A DNA stretch of 64,000 nucleotides, from positions 85,317,714 through 85,381,713 of the forward strand of contig NC_083598.1 of the NCBI RefSeq assembly GCF_020882245.1, read 5' to 3'. Below the pieces are notes generated by a model. The model saw only the letters and a program-made list of their open reading frames with translations, did not search any database and had not been told where the DNA came from. The position numbers were made by a program, and so were the translations under genes. The stretch comes from Rhopalosiphum padi (Eukaryota > Arthropoda > Insecta > Hemiptera > Aphididae). The first letter of the stretch is position 1. Each line of letters starts with the position of its first letter. Below are positions 25,301 to 36,949 of the stretch, one piece after another.

Positions 25301-28300
25301 GTGGCCTGACTCTAAATCTCATTAATTCGATGTAACAAGCGTCTGGAGGCTTAAACCTATGAATTTGAAATAATAAATAAAACATTTTAATTAATTAAGC
25401 GTAAAATGTTACTTTATAGTTCTTGTTCTTTCGTATTCGTCTTGTTGAACACAATTGTGGAACTCAACCCCTTCCAATCGAATCCATTCTTCAGTAACTA
25501 CCGGAATGATGTCGTGACGGCCAACCACTTCTTTGCCTTGTCGAACTAAATCATTTACACCCAACTCGACATCGGGCATTCCTAAAATATTATCAATAAC
25601 AAATAAAAACAGAATTTTAAACAGGAAAATGCATTCAAACACTCACCACACATGAACGCTAAGAAGAACAGACGGACTCGTGCGATTTGTTTAAGTACTG
25701 ATCCTTGTGAATTTTGGTCAACAAATAGTTCATCAATAGCAGTGATTTGCACATCTTCTACTTTATAATTCAATGCTCTATCACGATGAGCAGAAAGCTT
25801 AAATAAGGCTTCCTCGATACAAATACTAAACTGTTTCATGTCTTCAAAATTATGACTTCCCAATTTTAACAATGTCGTTGTCTGTATAATGATTATTGGC
25901 CAGTTATTATAAAATATCTAAATATTTAAAATGTTAATTTCTTACTTGAGCTCCGTGTTCAACGGGCAATCCTAATTTCTTCAAATCACTACCGAATTCT
26001 TTTACACCTTGATAATCACCCTGAATAGCATAAGCTGCAAATTGACTCAATTTGTTAGTTAATCTTTCGGCTTTTGTAACTTGACCTGGTCTAAATCCTG
26101 CTTTCTCTTTATAGAATATATATAACAGCTTAACGGTAAATATTTTACCATATTGATCGTATTGTTGGGCACCTAAAAATAATAAATATTAATGATTATT
26201 GCTTAGACAATTTTTTCATGCACTATTGAATAGTTACTTACCAATATCGGATACAGAATAACTAGGCTGTAATGGTAATTCTTGGAAAGGATCTTTATCA
26301 TCTTTAGTGTTATACAATTGTAGAACAGGATTTTCTCCCTGGTATGTGATTTTAACAAATATTTTTTTCCAAAATCTGTGAGCAGTGATTTTTTTCTTGT
26401 TTGGCTGTCTTAATTCCATTGCCCAGCCATCACCGTTGTAATTGACTCTTGGAAATTCTTCAAGGGGTTGAGAGACATCTTCATCAAACAGTGGACTTGG
26501 AGGCGTTTCTTGAGAATCAGTTCGTTGAGGAATAGTTTGAGGAGAGTATGTAACTAATAGAGTAATTGAATATGAAATATATTTTAATGTTATGAACTTT
26601 ATAGTTGATTATTTTTTATTTTAATACCTTGGTTTTTATAATTCGTTTCATTGGGCTCTTGATCAAATGGATTAAATCTAGAAGGCGCTCCTTCTTGAAA
26701 TAGACTTGTTGGTATTTTCGGCGGAGGAGCTATTGAAGGCACGGCTGATTGGTCAATGTTGTCAGATTCTGTTTTAGGTCTGAAAAAATATAGTTTTAAA
26801 GTTAAAATAGTTTAATTGTAATTTATAGTTGTAGTTACCTTATAAAAACGTTAAAATCGTTTTCGTCCAAAGATTCACCAGAATTATTTCTCGTAACCTT
26901 AGCTGGTGTTGATTGTGGCGCAGCAGGGATTTGATGTGTTGATAAAAATGAATCAAAGTTATCATCGTTTCCAAAACCCATTGTTGAATCATCAAAAGCG
27001 CCTCCTGAAACACTTCCAAATGCATCGAATGCCCCTCCAGATGCATTACAATCATTTTGAGAGTCGTCAAACTTTGCAGCAAAAGCATCAAATGCATCAT
27101 GGTTTTCAGTTTCTGTCAATACCGGTAATGGCTCAGGCACAGTTGTAGTTACAATCGGATCTGTATCATCTGCTTGTTGTGGTTTTTGAACTTCGAACGG
27201 AGTAGTCGTTATTTGCTCAGAAGCTTCAAATACTGCATTGAATGAAGTTTCTTCAGTAGGTACTTCTTGGAAAGGCGATGGGTCAGGCACTGGTGGTATC
27301 GGTTTTGTATCGTATGCATCAATATCTGCGTGCTCTCCCACTCCATCACCATCAGTAAACGAAGGAAATGATTCGGATGTTGGCAAAGTTGTATTTACAT
27401 AAAATGCATTAAAAGATAAATTTTCTTTTTCTGTCAATTCTAATGGTGAAAGGTCTGTTGCAGATGGCGTTAATTTTGTATCATTCGATGAAGTTTCAAT
27501 TTCGATCTGATTAGAAGATTCTATTTGTTGTTGAGAATCAAAATCTAATCCATTTTTTTCTTCATCCCACTGGCTGTTCATTTCTTTAGATATTACAGGA
27601 ATAATTTCTTCTTTTAATTTTTGGTCCGGAATTTCTTCAGTAGGTACTAAATTAGAATCAGGCATATTTTTACTTATTTCATTACATGATTTATCTTCTG
27701 GTTCATTGATTTCTTGGATAATGTTTTCAGATTTACTTTCTAATAGTGACTGATCACTTTGGCTGGTTGGTTTTCTTGAAGGTAATATCGGTGCGAAATG
27801 ACCTATATCTGACTTTCTACGATCTGCTATTTTACTTAAATCAGGCATTATTTTTCTGGATTCTGTAACATCATGCGATAATCTTCTGACTGGTAGAATA
27901 AAATCATTTGAAGATTTCCTTGAAGATGGATGTGATCCTACAGGTAATGGTGGATTTTCTGTGATTGACGGAGTTCTACTTTTTATTAAACATTCTTCAG
28001 GCTGTATTTCTTCATTGATTGGAACATCTTCTAATAAATCATCCATGAGAAAATCGATTTTCGGAGGGAATTTCGGTCTTTCTGGTTTTGATCCTGAAGG
28101 AAGGTCAATAATGTTGGATTGTTGATCGAAAACACTCGACGTTTGAGAGTTTATCGGAGGTTGAAGGTCATCACACCCTAATAGATCCGCTGTTGGCGTG
28201 GGGCTAGGAGTTAATAGGTCTCGCATTGGAGTAGGACTAGGAGTTTTTCCCAATCTGTCCAATAAATGTGATGAAGTCGCATCCATCTCTCCTGTTACGC

Positions 28301-28670
28301 TGAGAATTAGTTCTTTAGCTTCGTGCGTAGGTGGAGGTGGTGGTGTTGGTCTTGGTGGTGGTCTTTTTGGCGGAGCTGGTCTTGGTGGGGGAGGTTTCAT
28401 TTTGGATGCTTCATCTATTACAGTAGTTTGGGAGGTGTCATTAATTCCCAAAAGATCACCCACTGATTGAGCCGGTTCAGGATTTTGTGTGAAGGCCAAA
28501 AAAGGATTTGTATTGTCTGGAATGGCACTTGAAGCACCGAATGTTGAAAAGAAAGGATTATCATTATGAGATTCTGATTCTGTCGATGCATTAGTTAAGA
28601 ATGGATTAAAAGTATTATTATTATCGGTCAGTGTAGATGCTGAGTCATCAATTAGGAATGGGTTTGCCAT
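22397..28670 (-). CDS. stnB: stonedB (stonin), second cistron of the stoned transcript
   Basis: Endocytic adaptor for synaptic-vesicle recycling; stonins sort synaptotagmin through a mu-homology domain. Eleven coding exons: 28670-26839, 26779-26628, 26553-26242, 26172-25946, 25881-25647, 25581-25413, 25356-25242, 25158-24992, 24912-24761, 24682-24472 and 22535-22397. Every join keeps phase with GT-AG ends, giving 1236 residues, close to the fly protein. Five NPF motifs (residues 3, 22, 38, 55 and 647) suit EH-domain partners such as intersectin/Dap160. A Pro-rich stretch lies near residues 93-115. The stonin-homology domain is about 690-835 (ELRQPNKKKITAHRFWKK) and the mu-homology domain about 840-1195 (AIRFPIPECWIYLFRVEKHF). 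The C-terminal tail ends in DSDSSS. The gene looks intact. The start follows the stonedA stop by two bases. Confidence 0.96.
23076..24412 (-). mobile_element. non-autonomous hAT-type transposon in a stonedB intron
   Basis: Left end CAGGGCCGTCCTTAGG and right end CCTAAGGACGGCACTG are inverted repeats matching at 15 of 16 positions. Flanks are a perfect 8-bp target duplication, CTCATAGC at 23068-23075 and 24413-24420, the hAT hallmark. Inside there is a poly-C run near the right end (about 24384-24398) and a minus-strand start of a transposase-like frame at 23382. No full transposase remains, so it depends on enzymes from elsewhere. The intact duplication suggests a fairly recent insertion. Confidence 0.9.
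23311..23382 (-). pseudogene. remnant N-terminus of a hAT-type transposase
   Basis: ATG at 23382 opens MSGRLRDKYRKFKSGGEKRK and stops at 23311. The KYxKxxSGxxKRK pattern recalls the basic N-termini of hAT/ZMYM1-like transposases. Its place inside the element supports the reading; only 23 codons remain. Confidence 0.5.
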
Positions 28671-28675
28671 GTTTA
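28671..28675 (-). promoter_or_regulatory. stonedA stop / stonedB start junction (bicistronic)
   Basis: On the minus strand the stonedA frame ends CAT AAA TAA, then AC, then ATG GCA AAC of stonedB. The two frames differ, and there is no splice acceptor or room for a promoter between them, so one mRNA must carry both. The ATG context AAACATGG has A at -3 and G at +4, a strong start. Confidence 0.9.
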
Positions 28676-30547
28676 TTTATGTATAAATTCAGATTCTAAT
28701 AATTTTATTTCCGTTTGACTTGGCACAGCGTCGTTTGCAAATGAAGTGTCAAAAGGATCAATCTCTTCAGGAACAGCAATCTCTGGTTCAACAGGTGTAT
28801 GGAGAATATGAGGTATAAATTCTTCTTCAGTGAGTATATCTGTACTTTTAGGTTCAGTTTCCACTAATTCGCTTTCTAACAATTTTAATTCTACTTTTCC
28901 CGGCGCGTGTTTCACATATGATGTGTCAAATGGATCGATTTCAGAATTGTCTTCGTTTGATTGGTCCTGTGGGTAATACGGAGTCAATGGCTTTGCTACA
29001 TGCAGCTCACCGTGATGATCGTCAGTTAACAAATCCTTTTCTAAGGCAAATGTTACCTTTGGTATACTGACTCTCTTTTCTTTTAGATTAAGTTCAGCTG
29101 GTCGAACAATATCCTCAGCTCTTGGATCAAAATCGTCGTCTTCTTCAATAATTATTTTTTTACTGATAGTTTTAGTATCTTCTAATAGTTCTTTTTCAAG
29201 TAATTTTAATTCTCCTTTTCCGGGTAACAAGCTTTCAGCAATAGATGTATCAAATGGATCAATATGGGTAGGTTCAGATGCCGGATTATGGGGTTCAATG
29301 GGATTATGTCCAATAACTGATAAATCAGTTGTACTCCCACCCAATAAATCTCTATGTTCAATGCTTAGTGGTCTTACAATTTCAAAAAATTCTTTTTCCG
29401 CTACCTTATCGTTAGATTGTTGGTTCGTTTGTTCACTTTCAATGTTGAGATTGTTTATTGCAGGCACAAGATGATCTGCGAATGACGTATCAAAGGGATC
29501 TATGTCCTCGGGTAAAGGCGATTTTGACAATGATTCAGCAGCTAATGCAGAAAATTCATCATCAATATCGTCATCAAGGTCTAATTGTGTATTTGTATTT
29601 TCAGATAAAATAAGCGGTGAATCAAACTCGTTGATAATTTGACTGATATCTTGTTCGGGAGTTTTAGTATTTTCTTTTTTAATTGATTGTGGTTTTATCT
29701 CAATAGGAGTAACTATTGTTAACGGTAATGCGTCGGTAGGTAAATCTGGATCGTCGTCAAGCAAAGTTTTTAATGGCTTGTCATCTGCAAGTTTTGCGAT
29801 TGAACTGCTTTCGTCAAAACTCTCCAATAGTAAATTTACAGGTTTAGGTCTTTTTCGTACAGCAGTTGACCTGAATACCTCAGGATTTATATCAACTTCC
29901 TTTCCGGAAAGAACTTCAACCGCACACCCAAGACTTATATATCTTTTGTTCTTCTTAGATGGATTAGGTTGGATAACTTTGTCTACTATAGATGTATCAA
30001 ATGGATCAAACTCTGGGTTTTCTTCAGTTGGACTTTCTGGAATGTACGCAAGTTTTACTTCTCCACTTGTTATAACATCGACATAAGAAGTGTCAAATAT
30101 ATCATCACCATTGTCTGATTCTTCTGATGATGATTCTTCTTCAACTGGTGCACAAGCCGCTGCTTCCTCTACTGCTTTAGCGGCAGTTAGAGCCTCTGCT
30201 TCAGCTTTTAGGCGGGCTTCTTCTTTTACTCTTTCTCTTCTTTCCGCTTCAAGCTTATCTTCGACGGCTTTGAGTTCAGTCTGTGTAGGTTTCCTTTGAA
30301 AGAAACTGTTTGTCTTGATACGATCAAGATCTCCTTGTGTTTTTTTTAAGACATCATCAATTCCAGCAGTGATTGCTTTAAATTTCTGCCACTCTTCTTG
30401 GCCGTCTTTTTCACTTTCGGCTACTTTTCCCTCCTGATGTTCTCGACGATATTTTTCAAGTTCTTCTTCGTTGAAAAGTTCTTCTTCTTTATGTTTATTT
30501 TTCTTATTTTTCTTCTTTTTTTTCAATCCCTTGTGTATTTTCAGCAT
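28673..30547 (-). CDS. stnA: stonedA, first cistron of the stoned transcript
   Basis: Presynaptic protein needed for normal vesicle recycling; found in arthropods as the upstream cistron of stoned. A single exon of 624 residues. It begins MLKIHKGLKKKKKNKKNKHK, a start typical of stonedA, followed by an acidic/charged stretch and a probable coiled coil (about residues 95-130, rich in A, E, K and R). Five DPFDTS repeats follow (FDPFDTSIVDK to IDPFDTSFAND), with a sixth degenerate IFDTSYVD. The last three are followed by an ELKLLExEL-like segment; DPF is the AP-2 alpha-ear ligand. No Met occurs after residue 1. A 3' splice site (TTTTTGTTTAG) ends at 30574, so a 5' UTR exon of 26 bases precedes the ATG and earlier non-coding exons lie upstream. 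The fly protein is longer (about 850 residues from memory). Confidence 0.94.
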   Translation of the reverse strand: MLKIHKGLKKKKKNKKNKHKEEELFNEEELEKYRREHQEGKVAESEKDGQEEWQKFKAITAGIDDVLKKTQGDLDRIKTNSFFQRKPTQTELKAVEDKLEAERRERVKEEARLKAEAEALTAAKAVEEAAACAPVEEESSSEESDNGDDIFDTSYVDVITSGEVKLAYIPESPTEENPEFDPFDTSIVDKVIQPNPSKKNKRYISLGCAVEVLSGKEVDINPEVFRSTAVRKRPKPVNLLLESFDESSSIAKLADDKPLKTLLDDDPDLPTDALPLTIVTPIEIKPQSIKKENTKTPEQDISQIINEFDSPLILSENTNTQLDLDDDIDDEFSALAAESLSKSPLPEDIDPFDTSFADHLVPAINNLNIESEQTNQQSNDKVAEKEFFEIVRPLSIEHRDLLGGSTTDLSVIGHNPIEPHNPASEPTHIDPFDTSIAESLLPGKGELKLLEKELLEDTKTISKKIIIEEDDDFDPRAEDIVRPAELNLKEKRVSIPKVTFALEKDLLTDDHHGELHVAKPLTPYYPQDQSNEDNSEIDPFDTSYVKHAPGKVELKLLESELVETEPKSTDILTEEEFIPHILHTPVEPEIAVPEEIDPFDTSFANDAVPSQTEIKLLESEFIHK

Positions 30548-30573
30548 GTTCTGTAAGTGATTGGTTGATAATT

Positions 30574-33500
30574 CTAAACAAAAATAAAAATATGCTTATT
30601 ATTATTTATGAAATAAATATTTATGATTATAATCATAATAAAAACTATTAAATAAGTACGAAACGTTAATTTTATTAAGTTTAAGTTGTATAACATATAA
30701 ATATGTATATTATAAATTGTATTTTATTTAAACTTGCATCTTGTCTTTATTCATAAAATTAATTTTGTATAAGATAATTTTGGAAATTATTAAATGCATT
30801 AACCTTGAGACTAGGAGAGTATTTGTAGTTTCGTTTTTTAATCTATATAGTTTGCTACAGAATTTTGTTTTGACTCACAAAAATTGAATATATTTTTTTT
30901 TTATACTATATACTATGCAATTCGTTACAGAAATAAAAGAGATGTATCTATAATCAGTTGCATGTTTTTAATTATTTAATTAAAAACTAATCAACAAAAT
31001 TTCTGAAAATGTTTTCAAATATACCAAAAAAGTGTAAAGAATAGTTTTAACATTGTTCGAAAGTACACTTAGAGTTATATATAATCCACCAAAGGTTGAT
31101 TGCTTATCTCGGTCGAATTAGTTTACAAAGCAAAGTGCACCGTCGTCGATTTGCTCGTGAACTTGGTTGAGGTAAACTAAAATTGCGATATAAGTATATT
31201 TATATATATATATAAATATTATTTTCCTCGGGTGAAGTAGGATTACATTTATTTATATATAAATAAATTATACATATTAATAATCATTTTAATGTGTGAA
31301 TAAATTATTTTTATGTTGTTTGTTGCCTTGTCGGTTGAATTAAAATAATCATTATTAAACGTTAATATCAAGAACAATATATTTGTGACTTTTTGTTCTT
31401 TGTTTTTAATACATTAATAAAGAAGCCAAAAAAATTGCTATCAACAATTAATATTTATTATTTGATTATATGAGTGTGCTTATTCAAAATTAGTTACTTT
31501 AAAATAGTGTTTTATTTTTACGTTTACCGCTTAAAAAGTAATTTTATTAGGTAATTGTACATTTGTACATAATTAAATAAGTAAATAATAAGTAAAATTT
31601 AAATAACTATGTAGGTGTTTATGCATGTTCCCTGAATATTAAAACATGATTAAAAATTAATTCTATATCCTATAAGACTAAAATTAATTTAATGTTTATA
31701 CATGACACGGCTATAATCTTAAAATATTACCTTATTAGGATTTTACATTTATATTACTCATCTTGCTGTGTAAACAGAAAATACTTATTAGAATTTAAAA
31801 TGCGAGAGTACGTACTGATATTGTTATGTATTTAGGTGTATATTATAATATAGGTACTTTGCAGGCTTAAAATTGTACGACAAAATCTGTCCGTCATAAA
31901 AATTAATCCTTTATACTAGAGTTTTCGTTCTCACTTTTACACGTCACATAAACGAATAGTACAGTCGTACAATATTATTCGCTGTAATTTTAAATTAAAA
32001 ATCGTTTTCATTGTGGTCATCGCATTTTTATGTAAACTTTACCTAATAGGTAATTTTCTCGGTGTTTAACTCGGCGCTATGAAAATTATTCGTGTCAACA
32101 GAAATGACATCGGTCAAAAATAATTGATTGATATGCCTACAAACAGTCCAACGGTGAACGGATATAATAGTCGCAGCTGACGATATCGAAGATGAAAGTC
32201 CGACGGCTTTGGGTGCATTTGAATCGGTTCGATTATAATATTATGAGTATTATGACTTATGAGTTTGTCAGACAGCGTGCATCGACTGCAATAAATATTC
32301 TACCTATTGTATATTGACGATGTAATGACGTGAAAGCTTTCCGGATAAATAACACTGATCTACGTTTTGCGTTTGATGCGACGTGCAAACATAACGAATA
32401 AAATACTATTGCAACGCGTTCATAAAAAAAAAAAAAATGTTGAAAAACGATAAAATAATAATATTATGACATATATATACAACGTGTCACCGTCGTGCCG
32501 CGCGAGATTAATAAATCGTCTGCGTCGTATTATTATTTTTTTTAACGCATATTCACAAAACAGTAGTGCGCGTAGTAGCAGCAGGTAAGACTGTGTGTGT
32601 GTGTGTGTGTGTACGGATTTTGAATAAATATCGAGCAAAAATAATAATAGTGTCATTACGACGAAATATTACGGATCATATTATTATAATGTCATTACGT
32701 GTGCAGTCCACGCGTTTTCGCGACCGACCGAGTTTCCGTGAGTTTTTTGCGCCGCCCGAAGAACTACTATGCCACTGCATGTTAACCCGTCCGCCCCTTC
32801 GTGGCACTCGGTGCACTCAAATCACTCGCTCGGACGCGATAAACGATATTGTGATAATATATAATAATTATTGTTGCGTGCGGTGGCGTGTTTACGTACC
32901 GTAAGAAAAAAAAAATCGAAAAATCGATTTGCGTCCGCCACGTAAATGTTCTAATAACTACGCGATTTCTTCTATAGTCCTGTGCCGGCAGCGCGGGATG
33001 TATCGCAAACCTCTCTATTGCCCGGAAGTATCCGCTGCGGAAAAAAAGGGATTTCGTGGTCGTCAAAAAAAAATAAAAACAAAAAAATAAAAAACACCTT
33101 CCAGGTATAAAACCTCGTACGAAACGTCACGTGGTCGGATGATATGCGGTTTACGACGATATATTATTATTATTATTATTATTATTATATTATCGATCAT
33201 CCGTCGGACGCACGTCTAACGGCACTGTCGTCACGCGTTGATCATGACGTATCGTTATACGACATTTATTATTAGTGTTATTATGATAATATATTGTGGA
33301 CAAGAGACGACGCGATGCTGCTGCTGTTGCCGCAGTACTGTTTTGTTCACCAATTGACCGATCTCACGACGAGATCCCAAAATAGAACACGTGGCGAATA
33401 GAAAAATAAAAAAATCACCAACAGGAGGGATACATCGCACAATATGTATATATAGATATATAGATATTATGAATTATATACGAGAAATGTACCGCGGTCG

Positions 33501-36500
33501 ACGGTCCAAATTCTAATATACAACAAACATGTGCTCGATATTATTATATAATGGTTTGGTATATTATAAGAAAAAAAATATTTTAACACGACGTTTGGAG
33601 AATATCACTATATAATATTATAATATTATATTAATTTATATTACATTACGGTGTATCATTATAATGGACGTTACGACGATCGTTATTCGTCGATTGCGCA
33701 TTGCGTACGTCTACGAATGTCGTAATACAAACACGTCCGATAACGGCCAGCGGGGCGATTAATAATGATTTTTATTGTCACAGTAGCTATATAACACTAT
33801 ATGATATAGTGCTCCTGACGGTGGTGAGTGCTCGAAAGATAACGTGGACTTAACGACGATGACCCAGAAATCGGAGAAAAGATTGTCTCGTCTGGCTACG
33901 GCGATCGTTAGTAGGAAAATCAAAATTAAAAATGATCATTAAGAAATTATTTATTACACTGTCGTCGGTTGTTATCATCACGAAAAAAAATCACGGGTGT
34001 AGGTAATACGAGTAGTATAGTAGTACGACCGATCGACGAAAACAAATAGGAATGAAAATTATATATACCTCGGCTGCTATTTTTACCGGAAACGAAATAC
34101 GATTTTGTATACGATCTGACAACAATATTACATCCGATCGAAATAGGTTTTATTTTCAATTTGTAAAGGGATTTGAGCCATTATCTTCGACTGTATAGAA
34201 AGATAGGGTATTTCGATAAAAAATCGCTTTCAGAAATAATATTATTTTGATAAAATATCCTCGAGTTATAAAACCGAAAACGACAAAAACTAAATATCAT
34301 TAGGAAGAACGTAAGAATGAATAAATAATAATTGACAGTTGTGCAACACATTTAATTTGATTAAATTCATAATAATATATAATACACCTTCTACCTTGTA
34401 CGATATTGCGCAGCTTAATAGTGTGTAAATATTAGTGGTGCATTATATTATTATCTAAATACATACATAAAAATGAATGTTCCTTTGTTTGTTTGTCCTC
34501 TTTAGACTCATAAACTGGCGGATAGTTTTCAATAGCTTATACGATTTTCATTGGTTACGGTTTATACTACTATATAATATTATAATTAATATAAATATGG
34601 CATATAAAAATGTTTACAAATATATTTTGGAAAAAATGTCAAATATATTTATGACCACGATATTATACGATATGTTTATAGTGCTTATACTTTTATGATT
34701 GACGATCATGATTAGCTTTTTCTAATATTTGACATATTTTCACTGTACCTAAACGTATTAAGACGAATATCAATCTTAACTATATATAAGGTTTACGTCG
34801 GTTGAAAAGCATTCATCGAACTTATCTACAGTTTAAATTTTACCATCAAAAATATATCAAGAATTCAGAGGGGGAAAATCATAAAATAAACGATTGTAAC
34901 TGTGTAGTTTGTGTTATATTTCGATTAAATCAAAACAGAAAACGATAGAAAGACAGATTCATTTTAACCCGGACAAAGTCAAAACTAATATAGCTAGTTT
35001 CATATTTTATATATATATTTATTTATATATATGTTACCATGCATTTTGTATTAATCAATTAATAAAATTATTCATATAATTGTTCAACACCTTGTTCAAG
35101 TTAAAAAATCATCAATTTTCATTTGTAGACACTCGTACATCGCATACTCCTTTAAATCTTTAATATAAATATTATAATTTATACGACGTATAAAGAGTAC
35201 AGAATCTCATTTCATTGGAGAGCTTAAAATATAATGCAGTTACAAACTAAAAAATCCTGATGTATATAGTATTCATGTATAGTGTGTTCTTAAAATCCTT
35301 GAATTATGCATACAAAATAAAGATAGTATAAGTACCTACTCGGCTACACTTAATCAATTGTAATTCGAAATTGTCTTGTGGAGCAGTTTACGATAAGGGG
35401 CCCGCGTAACATGCAAGAGCGAGAGAACCCGTCGAAAAGTTTGGTTTGGTTTGATTTTTTATGGTTTACTGCACGGTAGACGCGTGTAAATGACAGACAG
35501 CAAAATAGCGAGTAAAAAATTACCGGACAAAAAAAAAAGCGGAGAAAAAATTACTTTTGGATTAAGGTGGCTGTTTCTTACACGACAGTGAATGGGTTTT
35601 GATTCCGTCAGGAGTTTTAAACTATTTACATAGTAGAACTTGACACATTGTTTTGTTTATATTACGCAAATATAATCAATTGGTGGAAGGTACTGAAACG
35701 TCCATGGTACATTATCATAATTGTTTAGTCAAAATATTGATATAATATTATAATAACGTGCATTTAAATAATGATTGTCCGTGTGTACACTCAGACGACA
35801 CACACACACATAGAACGCGTGTTTTTCTGTTTGACCTATATATACAAGAATATGAGATAATACAAATCATGTGTTTAAGGTTAAGCACAAACTCCGGATG
35901 AGACGCTATCAATTACAATCTGTAAACCAAGAGTAGTTGTCTCCAGTTCTCAACATACACAATAAAAAACCGAAAATATATTTAATTTTCCGAGTGATTA
36001 TTCGTTACTCACCTATATTGTTATTGTCGGTATTTTTTACGTTGTAATGTGCACTGAATACATTCAAATTGTTCGGAAACTTGAGAAAAAAGTTTATCGT
36101 TTCAAAACTTTTTAAATTAAGAATGTTAATAACATGTACAATTTATAATAACGATTGGCTTGTCAATGATGTGCACTGTGGTAAATTTTATGCTATAATT
36201 TTCACGTAAAACGATTCAACGCGAAAACAGAAGAGCTTAAAACTCAGATAATATAGGTGTTAGTAAAAACGATATAATTATTTCGTCAAAATCGACGCGA
36301 TTTTCTATATACCTACACAAGTACCTATACTGCGTAAAGTATCGCGTTGATAATAACTCATATAGATACAATAAAATATAGTAGGTACCATCCGAATGGA
36401 CGATTCCGGAAAGGGACAGATTCGACGGTCTGAACTCTGAAAGCCCGTACATTTCATCACTTATTTTTCTGACAAATTGAGAAGTTCAGATTTATTTCTT

Positions 36501-36900
36501 TTCTACGTCAAAATGTGGTACACGCTAAAGTGCCTGACCTATACCATACAGCTACTGTGTAATAGTAAGCCGGATGGAATACTGCGCCTGACGGATAATC
36601 GATTTGGTAAACGATCGGAACAACAATAATAGTACGATAATAATGGTATAATACTCGTTATTATTATATATACCAATACCACGCGTATTATATTATACGA
36701 GCTGCCGGCAACACTCGCATATACGCTGATATACATTACACACCATTATATTGTATGATATGATATGATTGAATTGCAGTCAATCGACCGGACGTTCGAC
36801 CATACAATATATTATATGACAATATTATATGTACTACGTATATATATATACGAATCCTGCATTTATTCGTTCTTTTTTTCCGATGCAAACGCTCATATCG
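30574..36900. other. non-coding tract upstream of stoned (probable 5' intron)
   Basis: Starts with the acceptor of the stonedA exon and contains no recognisable protein exon. Moderately GC-richer patches at 32.5-33.3 kb with a TG microsatellite may be regulatory or alternative first exons. Otherwise AT-rich with simple repeats, such as ATT repeats at about 33163-33187. Confidence 0.5.
32592..32612 (+). repeat. (TG)n microsatellite
   Basis: About ten TG units in a row, upstream of stoned. Confidence 0.9.
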
Positions 36901-36949
36901 AAAAAGTAGCCATCCGTAGAAACTCAACGATCCACGTAATATTGTCAAA

